DNA from: Planctomycetota bacterium
GTDB taxonomy: Bacteria > Planctomycetota > Planctomycetia > Planctomycetales > Planctomycetaceae
Assembly (NCBI GenBank): GCA_024277145.1
Contig: JAJRVU010000471.1
Location: 1-35,904 of the forward strand
Direction: 5' to 3'
Length of the DNA: 35,904 nt
The translations under genes were made by a program, and so were the position numbers. Below the pieces are notes generated by a model. It made no database searches and was not told the DNA's origin. It saw only the letters and a list, made by a program, of their open reading frames with translations. Shown here piece by piece: positions 15,797-24,915 of this stretch; the first letter of the stretch is position 1; each line of letters begins with the position of its first letter.

Positions 15797-18043
15797 TTAC
15801 TCAGTCCAAACTGTAGCCCAGCCATTGAGAATTTTGACCGTTGAGATTGAGATCGCAAGCGGATTATTTCCTTCAACTGAATAGTCAAAACTGCGGCGGT
15901 GAGTTCTGTCGATCAGAAGTTTTTTCAGTTTCTTACGGATCACGCCCGCTCGAGCAATTTGAACGCTTGAGCTTTTAGGACGTTCGACAGGAGCAACCTG
16001 AATGGTTCCAGCCTGTACAAGAATGTCATCCTTCCTGACGGTGTATTTGATAGGAATTGTAATGACCTGCATAGGGATGTCTTCTTTGTCTTTTTGCTTG
16101 ATTCCTGCTCTTACGATGATATTAACAAATCCATTTTCAAAGCGGAAACGGATCGGATCATTCTTGTCAAAGACCAGAATTGTAGGATCCTTTTTCTTTT
16201 CTTTTTCAGCTTTCTTATCAACTTCTTTAACAGAATCAGGTTTTGGTGGAGCTTTCTCTGCAGGTTTGATTCCTTCGTCATCCTTGAATTTATAATCCCT
16301 GCCGAGGAACTTGCTGACAAATTTTTCTGCTTCAACAACAATGTCCTCTTCCGTCATTGTACGACCTGCAAGATTGAAACGGTCGATAATATTGTTAAAC
16401 AGGCTTTCATGAAGATGAACGGTAATTCCAATGTTCGGTGTTTGTGTCGGGTTCTTCAGGTCACCCCCTGGTTCACCCGGATTACCAATCTGGTGATTCA
16501 TGAACATGTGCGTTCGACTGGAACGGATATCTGATTTAGAAGGGTAGATACCTGCGTTTTTCAAACGAACTGCAATTTTATTTTCCAAGTCGTTATTGAT
16601 CTGAGTTAAAGCATCTGTAACTTCCGTTTTAAATTTTGGAAGAACCTGTTCCCGAATTTTTCGACGTGCAATTGCTTCAGATTGACCCCGTTTATTTGCA
16701 ATTTCCTGTCGGGCACGTCTTCTGACGGTCCCTTCAAATAGTCCGAATGGTCCTGCTTCGTTCACAGCAAGTCCGGTTGTTGTGTTTCGTGCATTGATAG
16801 AAATCGTTGCTGCTTTACCGGTTTCTTTCAGGTTAACGCCGTCGTAAACCAGTTCTTTTTGAGCGTAAAAAGTGTGGTTTCCATTGGTGTGTACATTGAC
16901 GTATCTTGTTCTGCCTACGGTATTACTGGAAACAGTACCGTTGAGAGTCAACTCAAATTTTGCGCCCCATCCGCTGGGAAGAAAATTAACCCCTGTGTAA
17001 TAACTTGTATTCTGATTTCCGCTGACATTGGCTCCCAGAATAAAATCGCTGATACTGGATGATTCATTTTTTGTTTTTCGCGAAACACGATTCACAAAAT
17101 ATTCAGAGACAAGCACACGGAAGTTGTAGTTGAAGTAATGGGAGTTGATTGTGTTTGCAATTAATTCCCCACCATCAGCCAGGAGAGGATTCAACTCTCC
17201 AAGAATATTTCCCAGTTTGACAGATGTTTCTTTGCTATTGGTTTCTTCAAGAGTTTCTACAGAATTACATAGTTCTGCAAGTAACGCCCGGAGTTCTTTT
17301 GGGTCAACTTCCAGGTAAGCTGCATTATTGGCAGCAAGAAATTCTTCGGCAGCTTTTTCTACCTTAACAAAATTATTGTGAGAAAGAAATTTCTTTTGTT
17401 CTTCGTTCTTCAGCGTATTTCGTGAGTTTAACTTATTGAAAAGTTTAACAATCGCTGGTGAGAGTTCTTCGGTTTTGTTTTCCTGGATCAGGGTTCGGAC
17501 TTCATTCCCTTTAACGTATGAGAACCAAGCAGAAGCATTTCGAGAATTCAGGTAGCTCTCTAGTTCATTAAGTGCAGTGACAAGCTTTTTGCTGGCTTTG
17601 GCCTGCTTTTCTTTCATGATTTTTTCTGCATCAAGTTCAAGCGTATCCAGAATAGATTCTGAAAGGTCAATTCTTCTTTGCAGTCTGCCACGAAGCGTTA
17701 TTAATGTATTGAGGATCGGTTTGTATCGTTTATCTGCAATGGCTTTATCCATCACAGAAATTTTCCCCTTGATTTTTTTAAGCAGTTCACGCTGGCCTTC
17801 AAGTTCCGGCTTTTCTTCACCGTAAAGTTCCATTACAAGGTCTGCAACACCTTCTGACCACTCAGTCCAGTTTCCACCAAGCATATCAAAGGCATCCTGA
17901 TCCAAATCAATTGGAACCAGTTCGGGAAGAATTCCACTAAGCCCTTCTTTTTTAAGATCAATTTCTTTGTCATCCAGTGCCCAGGCTGCAGTCACCAGAA
18001 TTGCACAGATCAAACAGGCAAATAAGCTAATTTTTTTAATCAT
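15797..18043 (-). CDS. Large secreted protein of unknown function
   Basis: The ATG at 18041-18043 gives a clean signal peptide MIKKISLFACLICAILVTAAWA, likely cut before LDDKE; an upstream in-frame ATG would place 22 polar residues before it. The mature part is about 726 residues. Residues about 30-270 are helical and charged, the middle (about 300-450) is rich in Asn/Thr/Gly with strand-like repeats (GVNFLPSGWGAKFELTLNGTV), then a basic helical segment (FEGTVRRRARQEIANKRG), a Lys/Pro/Glu linker (about 610-635) and a strand-rich end. No catalytic motif is recognised. It resembles the large uncharacterised exported proteins common in planctomycetes. It has its own terminator. Confidence 0.82.
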   Translation of the reverse strand: MIKKISLFACLICAILVTAAWALDDKEIDLKKEGLSGILPELVPIDLDQDAFDMLGGNWTEWSEGVADLVMELYGEEKPELEGQRELLKKIKGKISVMDKAIADKRYKPILNTLITLRGRLQRRIDLSESILDTLELDAEKIMKEKQAKASKKLVTALNELESYLNSRNASAWFSYVKGNEVRTLIQENKTEELSPAIVKLFNKLNSRNTLKNEEQKKFLSHNNFVKVEKAAEEFLAANNAAYLEVDPKELRALLAELCNSVETLEETNSKETSVKLGNILGELNPLLADGGELIANTINSHYFNYNFRVLVSEYFVNRVSRKTKNESSSISDFILGANVSGNQNTSYYTGVNFLPSGWGAKFELTLNGTVSSNTVGRTRYVNVHTNGNHTFYAQKELVYDGVNLKETGKAATISINARNTTTGLAVNEAGPFGLFEGTVRRRARQEIANKRGQSEAIARRKIREQVLPKFKTEVTDALTQINNDLENKIAVRLKNAGIYPSKSDIRSSRTHMFMNHQIGNPGEPGGDLKNPTQTPNIGITVHLHESLFNNIIDRFNLAGRTMTEEDIVVEAEKFVSKFLGRDYKFKDDEGIKPAEKAPPKPDSVKEVDKKAEKEKKKDPTILVFDKNDPIRFRFENGFVNIIVRAGIKQKDKEDIPMQVITIPIKYTVRKDDILVQAGTIQVAPVERPKSSSVQIARAGVIRKKLKKLLIDRTHRRSFDYSVEGNNPLAISISTVKILNGWATVWTE

Positions 18044-18749
18044 TGTTGAGTGTGAATCCTTGCGTTGATATTTAGACTGACGGGTATCTGTTAGCTCATT
18101 ATTTTGCATGCTTCTTTACTCCATTTCTGTTAATTGAACTTAAGAAATTTGTTCAAGTACCCTGCTTCAGGATGTCTCAGACTCCATTTCCTATCGACTC
18201 AATTAAAAAGCATTTCTTATTCGAGTTATCGACATAACCGGCCCAATCCACACGACATAATTATTTGTAGTCATTAAAAACATGCCATGTTATGTAACTT
18301 GTGAAATGTCACCAAATTAAAATTAAGACGGAGATATCTCTTTTCGATTATCATATGGGACTGACCTGACTGAATTCAAGGACTTTTCACCCTTGATTCA
18401 GGAGTATTAATTCATAAGCCACATGCCAATACCTGTAAATATACACCCTCTTATTTAGTACATATTAGCCAAGCCCTTCATACTCTTCAATTCTACTGTT
18501 GCCTCCATTGTGTATCTTTTAAAAATAGTGAAGCATATACAAAAGTATATTACTATTAATCAGGACCAGAATTCACCATATTTATCACCTACAATTATAG
18601 TAGGTGGTTAACAAACGCGTTTTAATTTTGAGTCGTTTGATGGCTTTTTTCGTTATTAATGATTCACTAGTCGGTATATACTGTTGAAAAATGATATAAA
18701 TTGAAACGTGATGTAGAAGGATTGTTCCCGAAGATTTGAAGGATTGAGT
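18044..18749. other. Divergent non-coding region with several inverted repeats
   Basis: No gene is supported in these roughly 700 bases between the secreted-protein gene (minus) and the helicase gene (plus). Three inverted repeats stand out: TTGAAC/GTTCAA (18134-18156, 11-base spacer); CTGAATTCAAGG against CCTTGATTCAG (18370-18401, one bulge, 9-base loop); and CACCTAC/GTAGGTG (18586-18606, 7-base spacer). The rest is AT-rich. It must hold promoters for both flanking genes, but none could be pinned down; a small RNA is possible around 18370-18400. Confidence 0.45.
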
Positions 18750-21005
18750 GTGTCTGCGAATAGTGATTTAACAGTTCCACAGCGGGAAGCGATTGAGCTT
18801 ATCGACGGACCTTTATTGGTGATTGCTGGGCCCGGTTCTGGAAAAACAAGAGTGATTACTCGTCGCATCGCTCATATGATTGAATCAGGAATTCCTGCTC
18901 GCGAAATATTGGCGATTACATTCACCAATAAAGCTGCCAAAGAGATGGCGACACGGGTGAATGATCTAGTCCCGAACAGGTTCGTCTGGATCAGCACATT
19001 TCATAGTTTTTGTGCCCGTATTTTACGTGATCGTGCTGAAGTCGTTGGGTTGCAATCTAACTACACCATTTTTGATACCACCGACCAGAAGCAAGTCATT
19101 CGAACAGTCATGAGTGAAATGGATCTTGATACGGTTCATTTTCCCCCCGGAAAAATTTCTGCAAGAATCAGCCAGGCAAAGAATGATTTAATTTCTGCTG
19201 AACGATTTCAGGAAATGCATAATGAATCGGTTGGCCATCATTTGCAGGCAATTGTTGCACGGGTCTACCCTGCTTACCAAAAAGCATTACTAAATGCGAA
19301 TGCTGTCGATTTTGATGATCTGTTATTACACGTTGTCAATTTATTAACTGAAAATCCTGAGATTCGGGAACAGCTTGATTATCGGTTTCGCTATGTTCTT
19401 GTTGATGAATACCAGGATACAAATTCCGCGCAATATAAAATTGTTTCTGCCCTATCCCAGATGAATCGAAATCTCTGTGTGACGGGGGATCCTGACCAAT
19501 CTATCTATGGTTGGCGTGGTGCGCGCATTGAAAATATCATGCGGTTTGAACAGGAGTTCCCTGAGACATCGGTTGTCCGTCTTGAACAAAACTTCCGAAG
19601 TACTAAAAGGATTCTTCAAGCCTCTGACGAACTCATCAGCAATAACATTCAGCGAAAACACAAGAAGCTTTTTACAGAGAATCCGGAAGGGGATCATGTT
19701 CAGCTTCTTCATTTTTTTGATGAAAAACAGGAAGCGGATGGTATTGCAGAAAAAATTCTTAAAATTAAATCGGAAGAAGGTTACAAGTGGTCTGATTTTG
19801 CAATCACTTACCGAGTCAATGCTTTGTCTCGTCCATTAGAATTTGCCTTGATGCGAAACAAGATTCCGTATCAAGTGACTGCAGGGGTCGCATTTTATGA
19901 CCGGGCTGAAGTCAAGGATATGCTTGCCTATCTCAGGGTGATATATAACCCTAAAGATATTGTTGCGTTTCATCGGATTGTGAATACACCAAAACGAGGA
20001 ATTGGAAAAGTAAGTGCCCGGAAGCTGATTGCCTGGGCAAATCGATATAACCTTGATCCTCTTGATGCAGCGTTAAGAGCAGATGAAATCACCACACTTT
20101 CCAAAAGGCCAAAAATACTTCTTCAATCCTTTGCAAGGATGATGCAGGAATTCTCTTTAACAGATGCAGGGTCTATTGAAAGTTTACTGCGGATGATTAT
20201 TCATCGTACAGGATACACCCTGGGAATGAACCACAGCCAATCCGAGCAGGATATCCAGAGGCTGGCCAATGTGGAAGAATTATTGACAGCAGCCAAGCAG
20301 TTTGACCGTGCTTCAGAAGATGATATTACCCTTGAAGGGTTTCTGGAAACAACAGCGCTTGCCAGTGAAACGGATAAGATTGATGATTCAGCAGGAACTG
20401 TAACCCTGCTAACACTTCATGCATCCAAAGGGCTTGAATTCCCTGCATTCTTTATTGTCGGAGTTGAGCAAAATTTACTTCCACATGAGCGATCACTCGC
20501 AGAAAGAGATCCTAAGGAACTTGAAGAAGAACGTCGATTGCTGTTTGTGGGAATGACCCGGGCAAAAGAAAAACTTTTCCTGACCGAGACCGTCCAGAGA
20601 GAATTTCGCGGCCGGCCTTTGCACACCATCACAAGTACATTTCTTTCTGAAATCGAGATTGAATTCAAAGACTTAACCCAGGAAGAATTTCATTTACCCG
20701 AACCGATATTAAAAAAGAAATCCAAAAATAAGGATGCTCAAAAAGAAAAGCTTTCTTTTCTTCCCGATACTCATCGCCTGACAACAGGTGCAGACCTTTT
20801 AAGTGGTCGAAAGACATCTGTCGACATACCAATGGGTTTTCAAAGAGGGATGCTTGTCAGGCATCCGAAATATGGCAGGGGAACTGTTGTTGATGTCGGT
20901 GGTTATTCCAAACACCGTACGGTAACTGTTGATTTTGAAGTGAATGATCGAAGCGAAACATTTATTGCTTCCAAAAGTCATTTGCAACCCATTGGCAGAG
21001 GCTAG
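18750..21005 (+). CDS. UvrD/PcrA-type superfamily 1 DNA helicase
   Basis: This 3'-5' helicase has 751 residues, normal for UvrD/PcrA. Motifs in order: Q motif VPQREAI, Walker A AGPGSGKT (26-33), TFTNKAAKEM (Ia), VDEYQDTN (II), GDPDQSIYGWRGA (III), QNFRST (IV), TLHASKGLEF (V) and FVGMTRAKEKL (VI). The C-terminal VRHPKYGRGTVVDVGGYSKHRTVTVDF matches the small Tudor-like domain of PcrA/UvrD that binds RNA polymerase. GTG at 18750 is chosen because AAGGA (18739-18743) stands 6 bases before it; an in-frame TTG at 18744 would abut the SD. Roles are expected in nucleotide excision repair and replication-transcription conflict. PcrA is an equally good name. Confidence 0.95.
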   Translation: MSANSDLTVPQREAIELIDGPLLVIAGPGSGKTRVITRRIAHMIESGIPAREILAITFTNKAAKEMATRVNDLVPNRFVWISTFHSFCARILRDRAEVVGLQSNYTIFDTTDQKQVIRTVMSEMDLDTVHFPPGKISARISQAKNDLISAERFQEMHNESVGHHLQAIVARVYPAYQKALLNANAVDFDDLLLHVVNLLTENPEIREQLDYRFRYVLVDEYQDTNSAQYKIVSALSQMNRNLCVTGDPDQSIYGWRGARIENIMRFEQEFPETSVVRLEQNFRSTKRILQASDELISNNIQRKHKKLFTENPEGDHVQLLHFFDEKQEADGIAEKILKIKSEEGYKWSDFAITYRVNALSRPLEFALMRNKIPYQVTAGVAFYDRAEVKDMLAYLRVIYNPKDIVAFHRIVNTPKRGIGKVSARKLIAWANRYNLDPLDAALRADEITTLSKRPKILLQSFARMMQEFSLTDAGSIESLLRMIIHRTGYTLGMNHSQSEQDIQRLANVEELLTAAKQFDRASEDDITLEGFLETTALASETDKIDDSAGTVTLLTLHASKGLEFPAFFIVGVEQNLLPHERSLAERDPKELEEERRLLFVGMTRAKEKLFLTETVQREFRGRPLHTITSTFLSEIEIEFKDLTQEEFHLPEPILKKKSKNKDAQKEKLSFLPDTHRLTTGADLLSGRKTSVDIPMGFQRGMLVRHPKYGRGTVVDVGGYSKHRTVTVDFEVNDRSETFIASKSHLQPIGRG

Positions 21006-21180
21006 TGCGATGCCTGATAATCTTCAGATCGTAGCAATCTATACATGTCGTCTTGATCTAGCAATACCTTCTAGATCATTTGCAGAATCACATTAATTCT
21101 TCAACAAATAGCATGATAACGCCTGTATCAGCTTGATTGGAATTCGTCATGAATGCGATGTTGCATGCCGATTCTACAAT

Positions 21181-21208
21181 ATAGGGAAATATCTTCTATT
21201 TTCCCTAT
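21181..21208 (+). repeat. 9-bp inverted repeat downstream of the helicase gene
   Basis: ATAGGGAAA (21181-21189) and TTTCCCTAT (21200-21208) are exact reverse complements with a 10-base loop. A second, 8-bp pair TGATCTAG/CTAGATCA lies at 21054-21078. Neither is followed by a T run, so they are weak terminator candidates; the first may instead be a regulatory site for the recombinase gene 46 bases away. Confidence 0.4.
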
Positions 21209-21209
21209 G

Positions 21210-21239
21210 TCGTTGTAAATATTTTCGTTGTAAATATTT
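21210..21239 (+). repeat. Perfect 15-bp tandem duplication upstream of the recombinase gene
   Basis: TCGTTGTAAATATTT occurs twice back to back (21210-21224 and 21225-21239), ending 15 bases before the start codon and just upstream of its SD. It may be a recent duplication or a paired binding site. Confidence 0.6.
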
Positions 21240-21254
21240 CAAGAAGGTTTGAAG

Positions 21255-22202
21255 ATGCCTCCACGCAAACGTCCAGTCAAAAAAAGACGCGCAAAGGCAG
21301 CAGCCGGTCCCAGTCTGGAAATGTATTTTCCGGATTATTTAAGGTATCTGGAAGCAGAATGCGGAATGACTGGAAATACGATCCAGGCATACTCTTCCGA
21401 TTTAAAACAGTTCTTTGAATGGTATCGATCGAACGGTCCTTCTCAATTATCGAAGGTTGATCTGAAACTCTTTTCAAGATATCTCGGGCACCTTAACGGT
21501 CGCGGGTTTAATTCCTCTACGGTTTCAAGACACATCGTTTCCATTAAAGTCTATTTCCGGTTTCTGGTATTGGAAGGAGTGCTTCTGGAAAGTAAAGCGG
21601 AGATGTTAAGCTCTCCCAAATTGTGGGCTCACCTTCCGAAAGTTCTCAGTCCTAAAAAAGTGGATGAGTTACTAGCTGCCCCTTGTTCAGAAGATCGATT
21701 TCCTTTACGAGATCGGGCGCTCCTGGCAATGATGTATGCAACCGGCTGTCGTGCTTCTGAAATGACTGGAATGAGATTGATCGCCGTTTATCTGGATGAA
21801 GGTTATTGCAGATGTCTGGGAAAAGGAAATAAAGAGCGGATGGTTTCCCTGAATCCTGTTGCCATTTCTGCAGTTGAGGCTTACATGGAACATGAGCGTT
21901 CTATCATGGTTCCTCGAAAGGGATCGGAATGGCTTTTCGTTACTAAAAGCGGGCATCAATTATCAAGAATTATGGTTTGGAATTTGATCAAGAAGTATGC
22001 AGCCAGAATTGGTTGCAGTTCTGATGTCAGCCCTCATACATTGCGTCACAGTTTTGCCACCCACATGCTTGCAGGAGGAGCAGAAATCCGGGCGTTACAG
22101 GAAATCCTCGGACACGCCAGCATTCGGACAACTCAAATCTATACCCATGTAGAACATAGCAGACTTAAATCATTGCACCAGCAGTTTCACCCACGTGCTT
22201 AA
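21255..22202 (+). CDS. Tyrosine recombinase, XerC/XerD type
   Basis: This 315-residue site-specific recombinase has all catalytic residues: Arg166 (CRASE), Lys190 (GKGNKERMV), His261 and Arg264 (HTLRHSF), His287 (LGHAS) and nucleophile Tyr296 (IYTHV). Residues about 19-115 form the N-terminal SAM-like core-binding domain (YLRYLEAECGMTGNTIQAYSSDL). The first 17 residues are a basic Lys/Arg/Pro tail, longer than in E. coli XerD. ATG at 21255 is chosen because AGAAGG lies 7 bases upstream; an in-frame TTG at 21249 has no SD. The complete, canonical active site suggests chromosome-dimer resolution at dif rather than an integrase of a mobile element; no phage or transposon genes are near. XerC versus XerD cannot be decided here. 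Confidence 0.93.
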   Translation: MPPRKRPVKKRRAKAAAGPSLEMYFPDYLRYLEAECGMTGNTIQAYSSDLKQFFEWYRSNGPSQLSKVDLKLFSRYLGHLNGRGFNSSTVSRHIVSIKVYFRFLVLEGVLLESKAEMLSSPKLWAHLPKVLSPKKVDELLAAPCSEDRFPLRDRALLAMMYATGCRASEMTGMRLIAVYLDEGYCRCLGKGNKERMVSLNPVAISAVEAYMEHERSIMVPRKGSEWLFVTKSGHQLSRIMVWNLIKKYAARIGCSSDVSPHTLRHSFATHMLAGGAEIRALQEILGHASIRTTQIYTHVEHSRLKSLHQQFHPRA

Positions 22203-22210
22203 GAAATAAT

Positions 22211-22738
22211 CTATGGTTTTTTCTTAAAATGGGTTATCACCCGAACGTCTTTAATTCCGGAAATACTGTATTTTTCTGTAAGTGCTTTTATTCGATCAAA
22301 ATCTTCTTCAGAAAAAACTTCTCCAGTAATCCAGTGTCCTCCTTTTCCTCCTCTTTCGTGGCATCCAATAGCTCTAAAAGCTGGAGTACTTTGAACAATT
22401 TGAGCGAATTCAACAAATTCTAAATCATTATAATGAACTTTATCCATATCTTTTGAGTACCAGTCAATAATCAAGAATGGAGTCGCTATGAAAACTGAAG
22501 AGACAACAATGCCTAAAGCAAAAAAATTACGTTTTTTCTGTTTGTCCCATTTCCAGAGCATTCTTAAAGAAGCATAGAATGGGAATGTTGCAAGAAGCAA
22601 TAAACCATTCATGTAACCTATACCAAAGACTTTATAGACATAGATCAAAATTCCGATCAAAATAGCCAGGTAGGCAATGTGAGCCAGCAGGAATATCTTC
22701 TTGCTGGATGTGTGTTGATTATCGTTCTCAATGCTCAT
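22211..22738 (-). CDS. Small membrane protein, unknown function
   Basis: This 175-residue protein is unrecognised. Three transmembrane helices are predicted in the first 95 residues (IFLLAHIAYLAILIGILIYVY, YMNGLLLLATFPFYASL, FALGIVVSSVFIATPFLII). The C-terminal soluble part, about 80 residues, contains HERGGKGGHWITGEVFSEEDFDRIKALTEKY and ISGIKDVRVI, a strand-helix-strand pattern faintly like BON or heavy-metal-associated folds. It is convergent with the recombinase gene, stops 8 bases apart. Function cannot be assigned. The 231 bases upstream, to the ExbD gene end, hold no supported gene. Confidence 0.7.
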   Translation of the reverse strand: MSIENDNQHTSSKKIFLLAHIAYLAILIGILIYVYKVFGIGYMNGLLLLATFPFYASLRMLWKWDKQKKRNFFALGIVVSSVFIATPFLIIDWYSKDMDKVHYNDLEFVEFAQIVQSTPAFRAIGCHERGGKGGHWITGEVFSEEDFDRIKALTEKYSISGIKDVRVITHFKKKP

Positions 22739-22969
22739 ATTAAAGAGTATCCATTTACAACTTCCAAAAATTTATTCACGTGGTGATTATACAGCACTTA
22801 TAATAAACATCCAAAGAAATAATGTTACTAGATACAGAATGCTTGAATTATACCCCATTGTTTTTATTGCATGCGAATTCATGAAATGGTTGTGTTTGGA
22901 GAATCTTCTTGTCGCTCTCGCGATCCAGCTATCAAAGACTTGCTGGACTACCTTTTTAGACATCTCTCT

Positions 22970-23470
22970 CTAATTATCGGTTTGAGGTCTTTTGCGGGCG
23001 AATTTGATTTTCTCAATGTACCTGACAAGTTGTCCATCTCTTAATGTCCCGGAACAGGCACTCACTGCTGAAACAATGTTTTCATAATGGAGATTGAAGT
23101 CTGCATCAATTTCCACTTCCGTTTCTGCAGTGGCTGGGTTTCCCGGGAAGCCAATAATTTTGAGAACTTCCCGGTTGAGTTTTTGGAATGCTTCTTTGCC
23201 ATTGCCTAATGAACGTTGACCAAACAGGATTTGTTTTAACGTGCCGTCATTGTTTGCAATCAATCGAATTCGGATGTCTGCCAGTTGAATATCAATCTGA
23301 TCCGTCGGTTTCGGGGCAGCAATTGGCATGTTGATCTGGAAATCGCCTTCAGGTTCAACAATCTTTAACGTCAGCATGAAGAAAATCAAAAGCAGAAAGA
23401 CGACATCAATCATCGGCGTGATTTGCGTCTCAATGTCGCTTGATAGTACTGAATTCGAATGGAACTTCAT
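22970..23470 (-). CDS. ExbD/TolR-family protein, second copy
   Basis: This 166-residue biopolymer transport protein has one N-terminal membrane helix with the key aspartate (ITPMIDVVFLLLIFFML, Asp22), followed by a periplasmic domain. ExbD/TolR subunits pair with ExbB/TolQ to use the proton gradient and drive a periplasmic partner. It starts 8 bases after the stop of the other ExbD-like gene and is the last gene of the ExbB-ExbD-ExbD set. The periplasmic domain differs from its neighbour, so they likely form a heteromer or serve two partners. Confidence 0.92.
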   Translation of the reverse strand: MKFHSNSVLSSDIETQITPMIDVVFLLLIFFMLTLKIVEPEGDFQINMPIAAPKPTDQIDIQLADIRIRLIANNDGTLKQILFGQRSLGNGKEAFQKLNREVLKIIGFPGNPATAETEVEIDADFNLHYENIVSAVSACSGTLRDGQLVRYIEKIKFARKRPQTDN

Positions 23471-23478
23471 AAGGACTT

Positions 23479-23946
23479 TTATTCTCGAATCTGGGTGGCT
23501 GAAAGAGAAAACTTCTCAAAACCAGCTGCTTGCGCATGTTTGATAATTTCCTGGATATCTCCTGTCGGAGTTTCTTTATCTGCTCGCAGGATCACGGTTA
23601 TCAGGAGAGGGTCTTTATCAATATCCCGAAGTAATTTTGCTTCACGTTTTAGAATTCGGGGGACTTCATCCATATTATATCTTGTGCCTGCATAAAAGAG
23701 ATGCGGGCCCGAAATATTGGTTCCTTCTTCGTCCCTGATATATCCGATATTAAGGACCATATCATTTGGATTAACAACTTCAGCAGGTCTTGCCAATTGA
23801 TCTTTAGGTAGTTTAACCCGTTCATCAGCCTGTGTCTGTTCGAAGTTTGTAATCACCATGAAAAATGCGATTAACTGAAAGACGATATCAATCATCGGAG
23901 TCATATCAACTTCTGCAATTGCTGATTCTTCTGATTTGATTTTCAC
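23479..23946 (-). CDS. ExbD/TolR-family protein, first copy
   Basis: This 155-residue protein has the ExbD/TolR layout: a short cytoplasmic N-terminus, a membrane helix VDMTPMIDIVFQLIAFFMVI with conserved Asp20, and a periplasmic domain ending VILRADKETPTGDIQEIIKHAQAAGFEKFSLSA, the typical C-terminal ExbD fold. It lies 72 bases after the ExbB-like gene and 8 bases before the second ExbD-like gene. It should supply the proton-conducting aspartate of a motor complex. Confidence 0.94.
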   Translation of the reverse strand: MKIKSEESAIAEVDMTPMIDIVFQLIAFFMVITNFEQTQADERVKLPKDQLARPAEVVNPNDMVLNIGYIRDEEGTNISGPHLFYAGTRYNMDEVPRILKREAKLLRDIDKDPLLITVILRADKETPTGDIQEIIKHAQAAGFEKFSLSATQIRE

Positions 23947-24018
23947 GATAATATCCTGATTACAAAAAGCACAAAACAGGGATAGGAATAATGATGCTAA
24001 CAGTTGAATGATAAAGGC

Positions 24019-24915
24019 TTACTTTAATCGTTCAGGCTGATCACCTGACTGTGACGGTTTGGACGTTTTTCTTGGAGATGTAATAATTTTATTCATGAGA
24101 GATTCACTGATAATTCCTGCCTCCATAATGTAAATGGAAAGCCGATTTCTGAGTAACGTGTAGAATACGACGGCAGGAATCGCAACGGAAAGACCTTCAA
24201 GTGTAGTGAACAAGGCTGTCGAAATTCCACCCGCAAGGTCAGATGGTTTTGGTTGAACCCGGGAATTAGCGATAATTTCAAAACTTTCAATCATTCCGTA
24301 TACAGTTCCCATTAATCCAATCATGGGAGCAATGGCACCGATCAGCTTGAGATAACTCAGCTTGTTTTCTAAAGCAGCACATTCATACTCGCCGGTTTCC
24401 TGCATCGCTGCTAATGCTTCTTTGCTATTTCGACCTGCGCGGGAGAGCCCAGCAGCCAGAATTCTTGCAAGAAATGAATCGTCTGTCTGGGAAATTTCAT
24501 AAGCGCCCTGATAGTCCTGCCGTTTTAATTTTTCTTCAAACAATTCAATATACTCAGAAGGCATTAATGATTCACGGCGAATCTGAAACAGGTTAGTCGA
24601 AATCAATGCAACCATAATGATAGAAATGATCAACAAAATCAGCCCGAATATGCCGGAAGCTTCGACCATCCATGAGAGGAAATTTTGTTCTTTAACTTCA
24701 TCGTCGGCTGGTTTTTCGTCGGCTTTATTTTCACCCTTCTGGTCTTCAACTCTCTGAATTTTAGCTGCCGGCTTATTTTCAGGTTGACCATTATTCTCCT
24801 CGTCCTGGTATCCAAAAGCGGGATAGCTAAACAGAAGAAGAATAAAAAAAGCGATCCCTGCGATTAAATTGAATTTCTGAAATTCTGTCAGTTTCCTTTG
24901 AAAGGAATTCAACAT
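24019..24915 (-). CDS. ExbB/TolQ/MotA-family proton channel protein
   Basis: This 298-residue protein has an N-terminal cleavable-type hydrophobic segment (FNLIAGIAFFILLLFSYPAFG), an acidic Lys/Glu/Asp-rich linker to about residue 75, and then the ExbB domain: membrane helix about 85-108 (IFGLILLIISIIMVALISTNLF), a cytoplasmic helical part, and a helix pair containing LIGAIAPMIGLMGTVYGMI and GISTALFTTLEGLSVAIPAVVFY, the channel core. The N-terminal extension with signal sequence is a feature of many planctomycete and gammaproteobacterial ExbB variants. It forms a motor with the two ExbD-like proteins downstream. No TonB gene is in the window. Confidence 0.94.
   Translation of the reverse strand: MLNSFQRKLTEFQKFNLIAGIAFFILLLFSYPAFGYQDEENNGQPENKPAAKIQRVEDQKGENKADEKPADDEVKEQNFLSWMVEASGIFGLILLIISIIMVALISTNLFQIRRESLMPSEYIELFEEKLKRQDYQGAYEISQTDDSFLARILAAGLSRAGRNSKEALAAMQETGEYECAALENKLSYLKLIGAIAPMIGLMGTVYGMIESFEIIANSRVQPKPSDLAGGISTALFTTLEGLSVAIPAVVFYTLLRNRLSIYIMEAGIISESLMNKIITSPRKTSKPSQSGDQPERLK

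Noticed and set aside
21255-22202. Recombinase as sign of an integrated element
   Set aside because: No phage, transposase, tRNA target or flanking direct repeats are seen; a housekeeping Xer protein is simpler.
22731-22973. 80-codon plus-strand frame in the gap before the ExbD gene
   Set aside because: No SD, no recognisable domain, and its ends fall inside neighbouring genes on the other strand; treated as chance.
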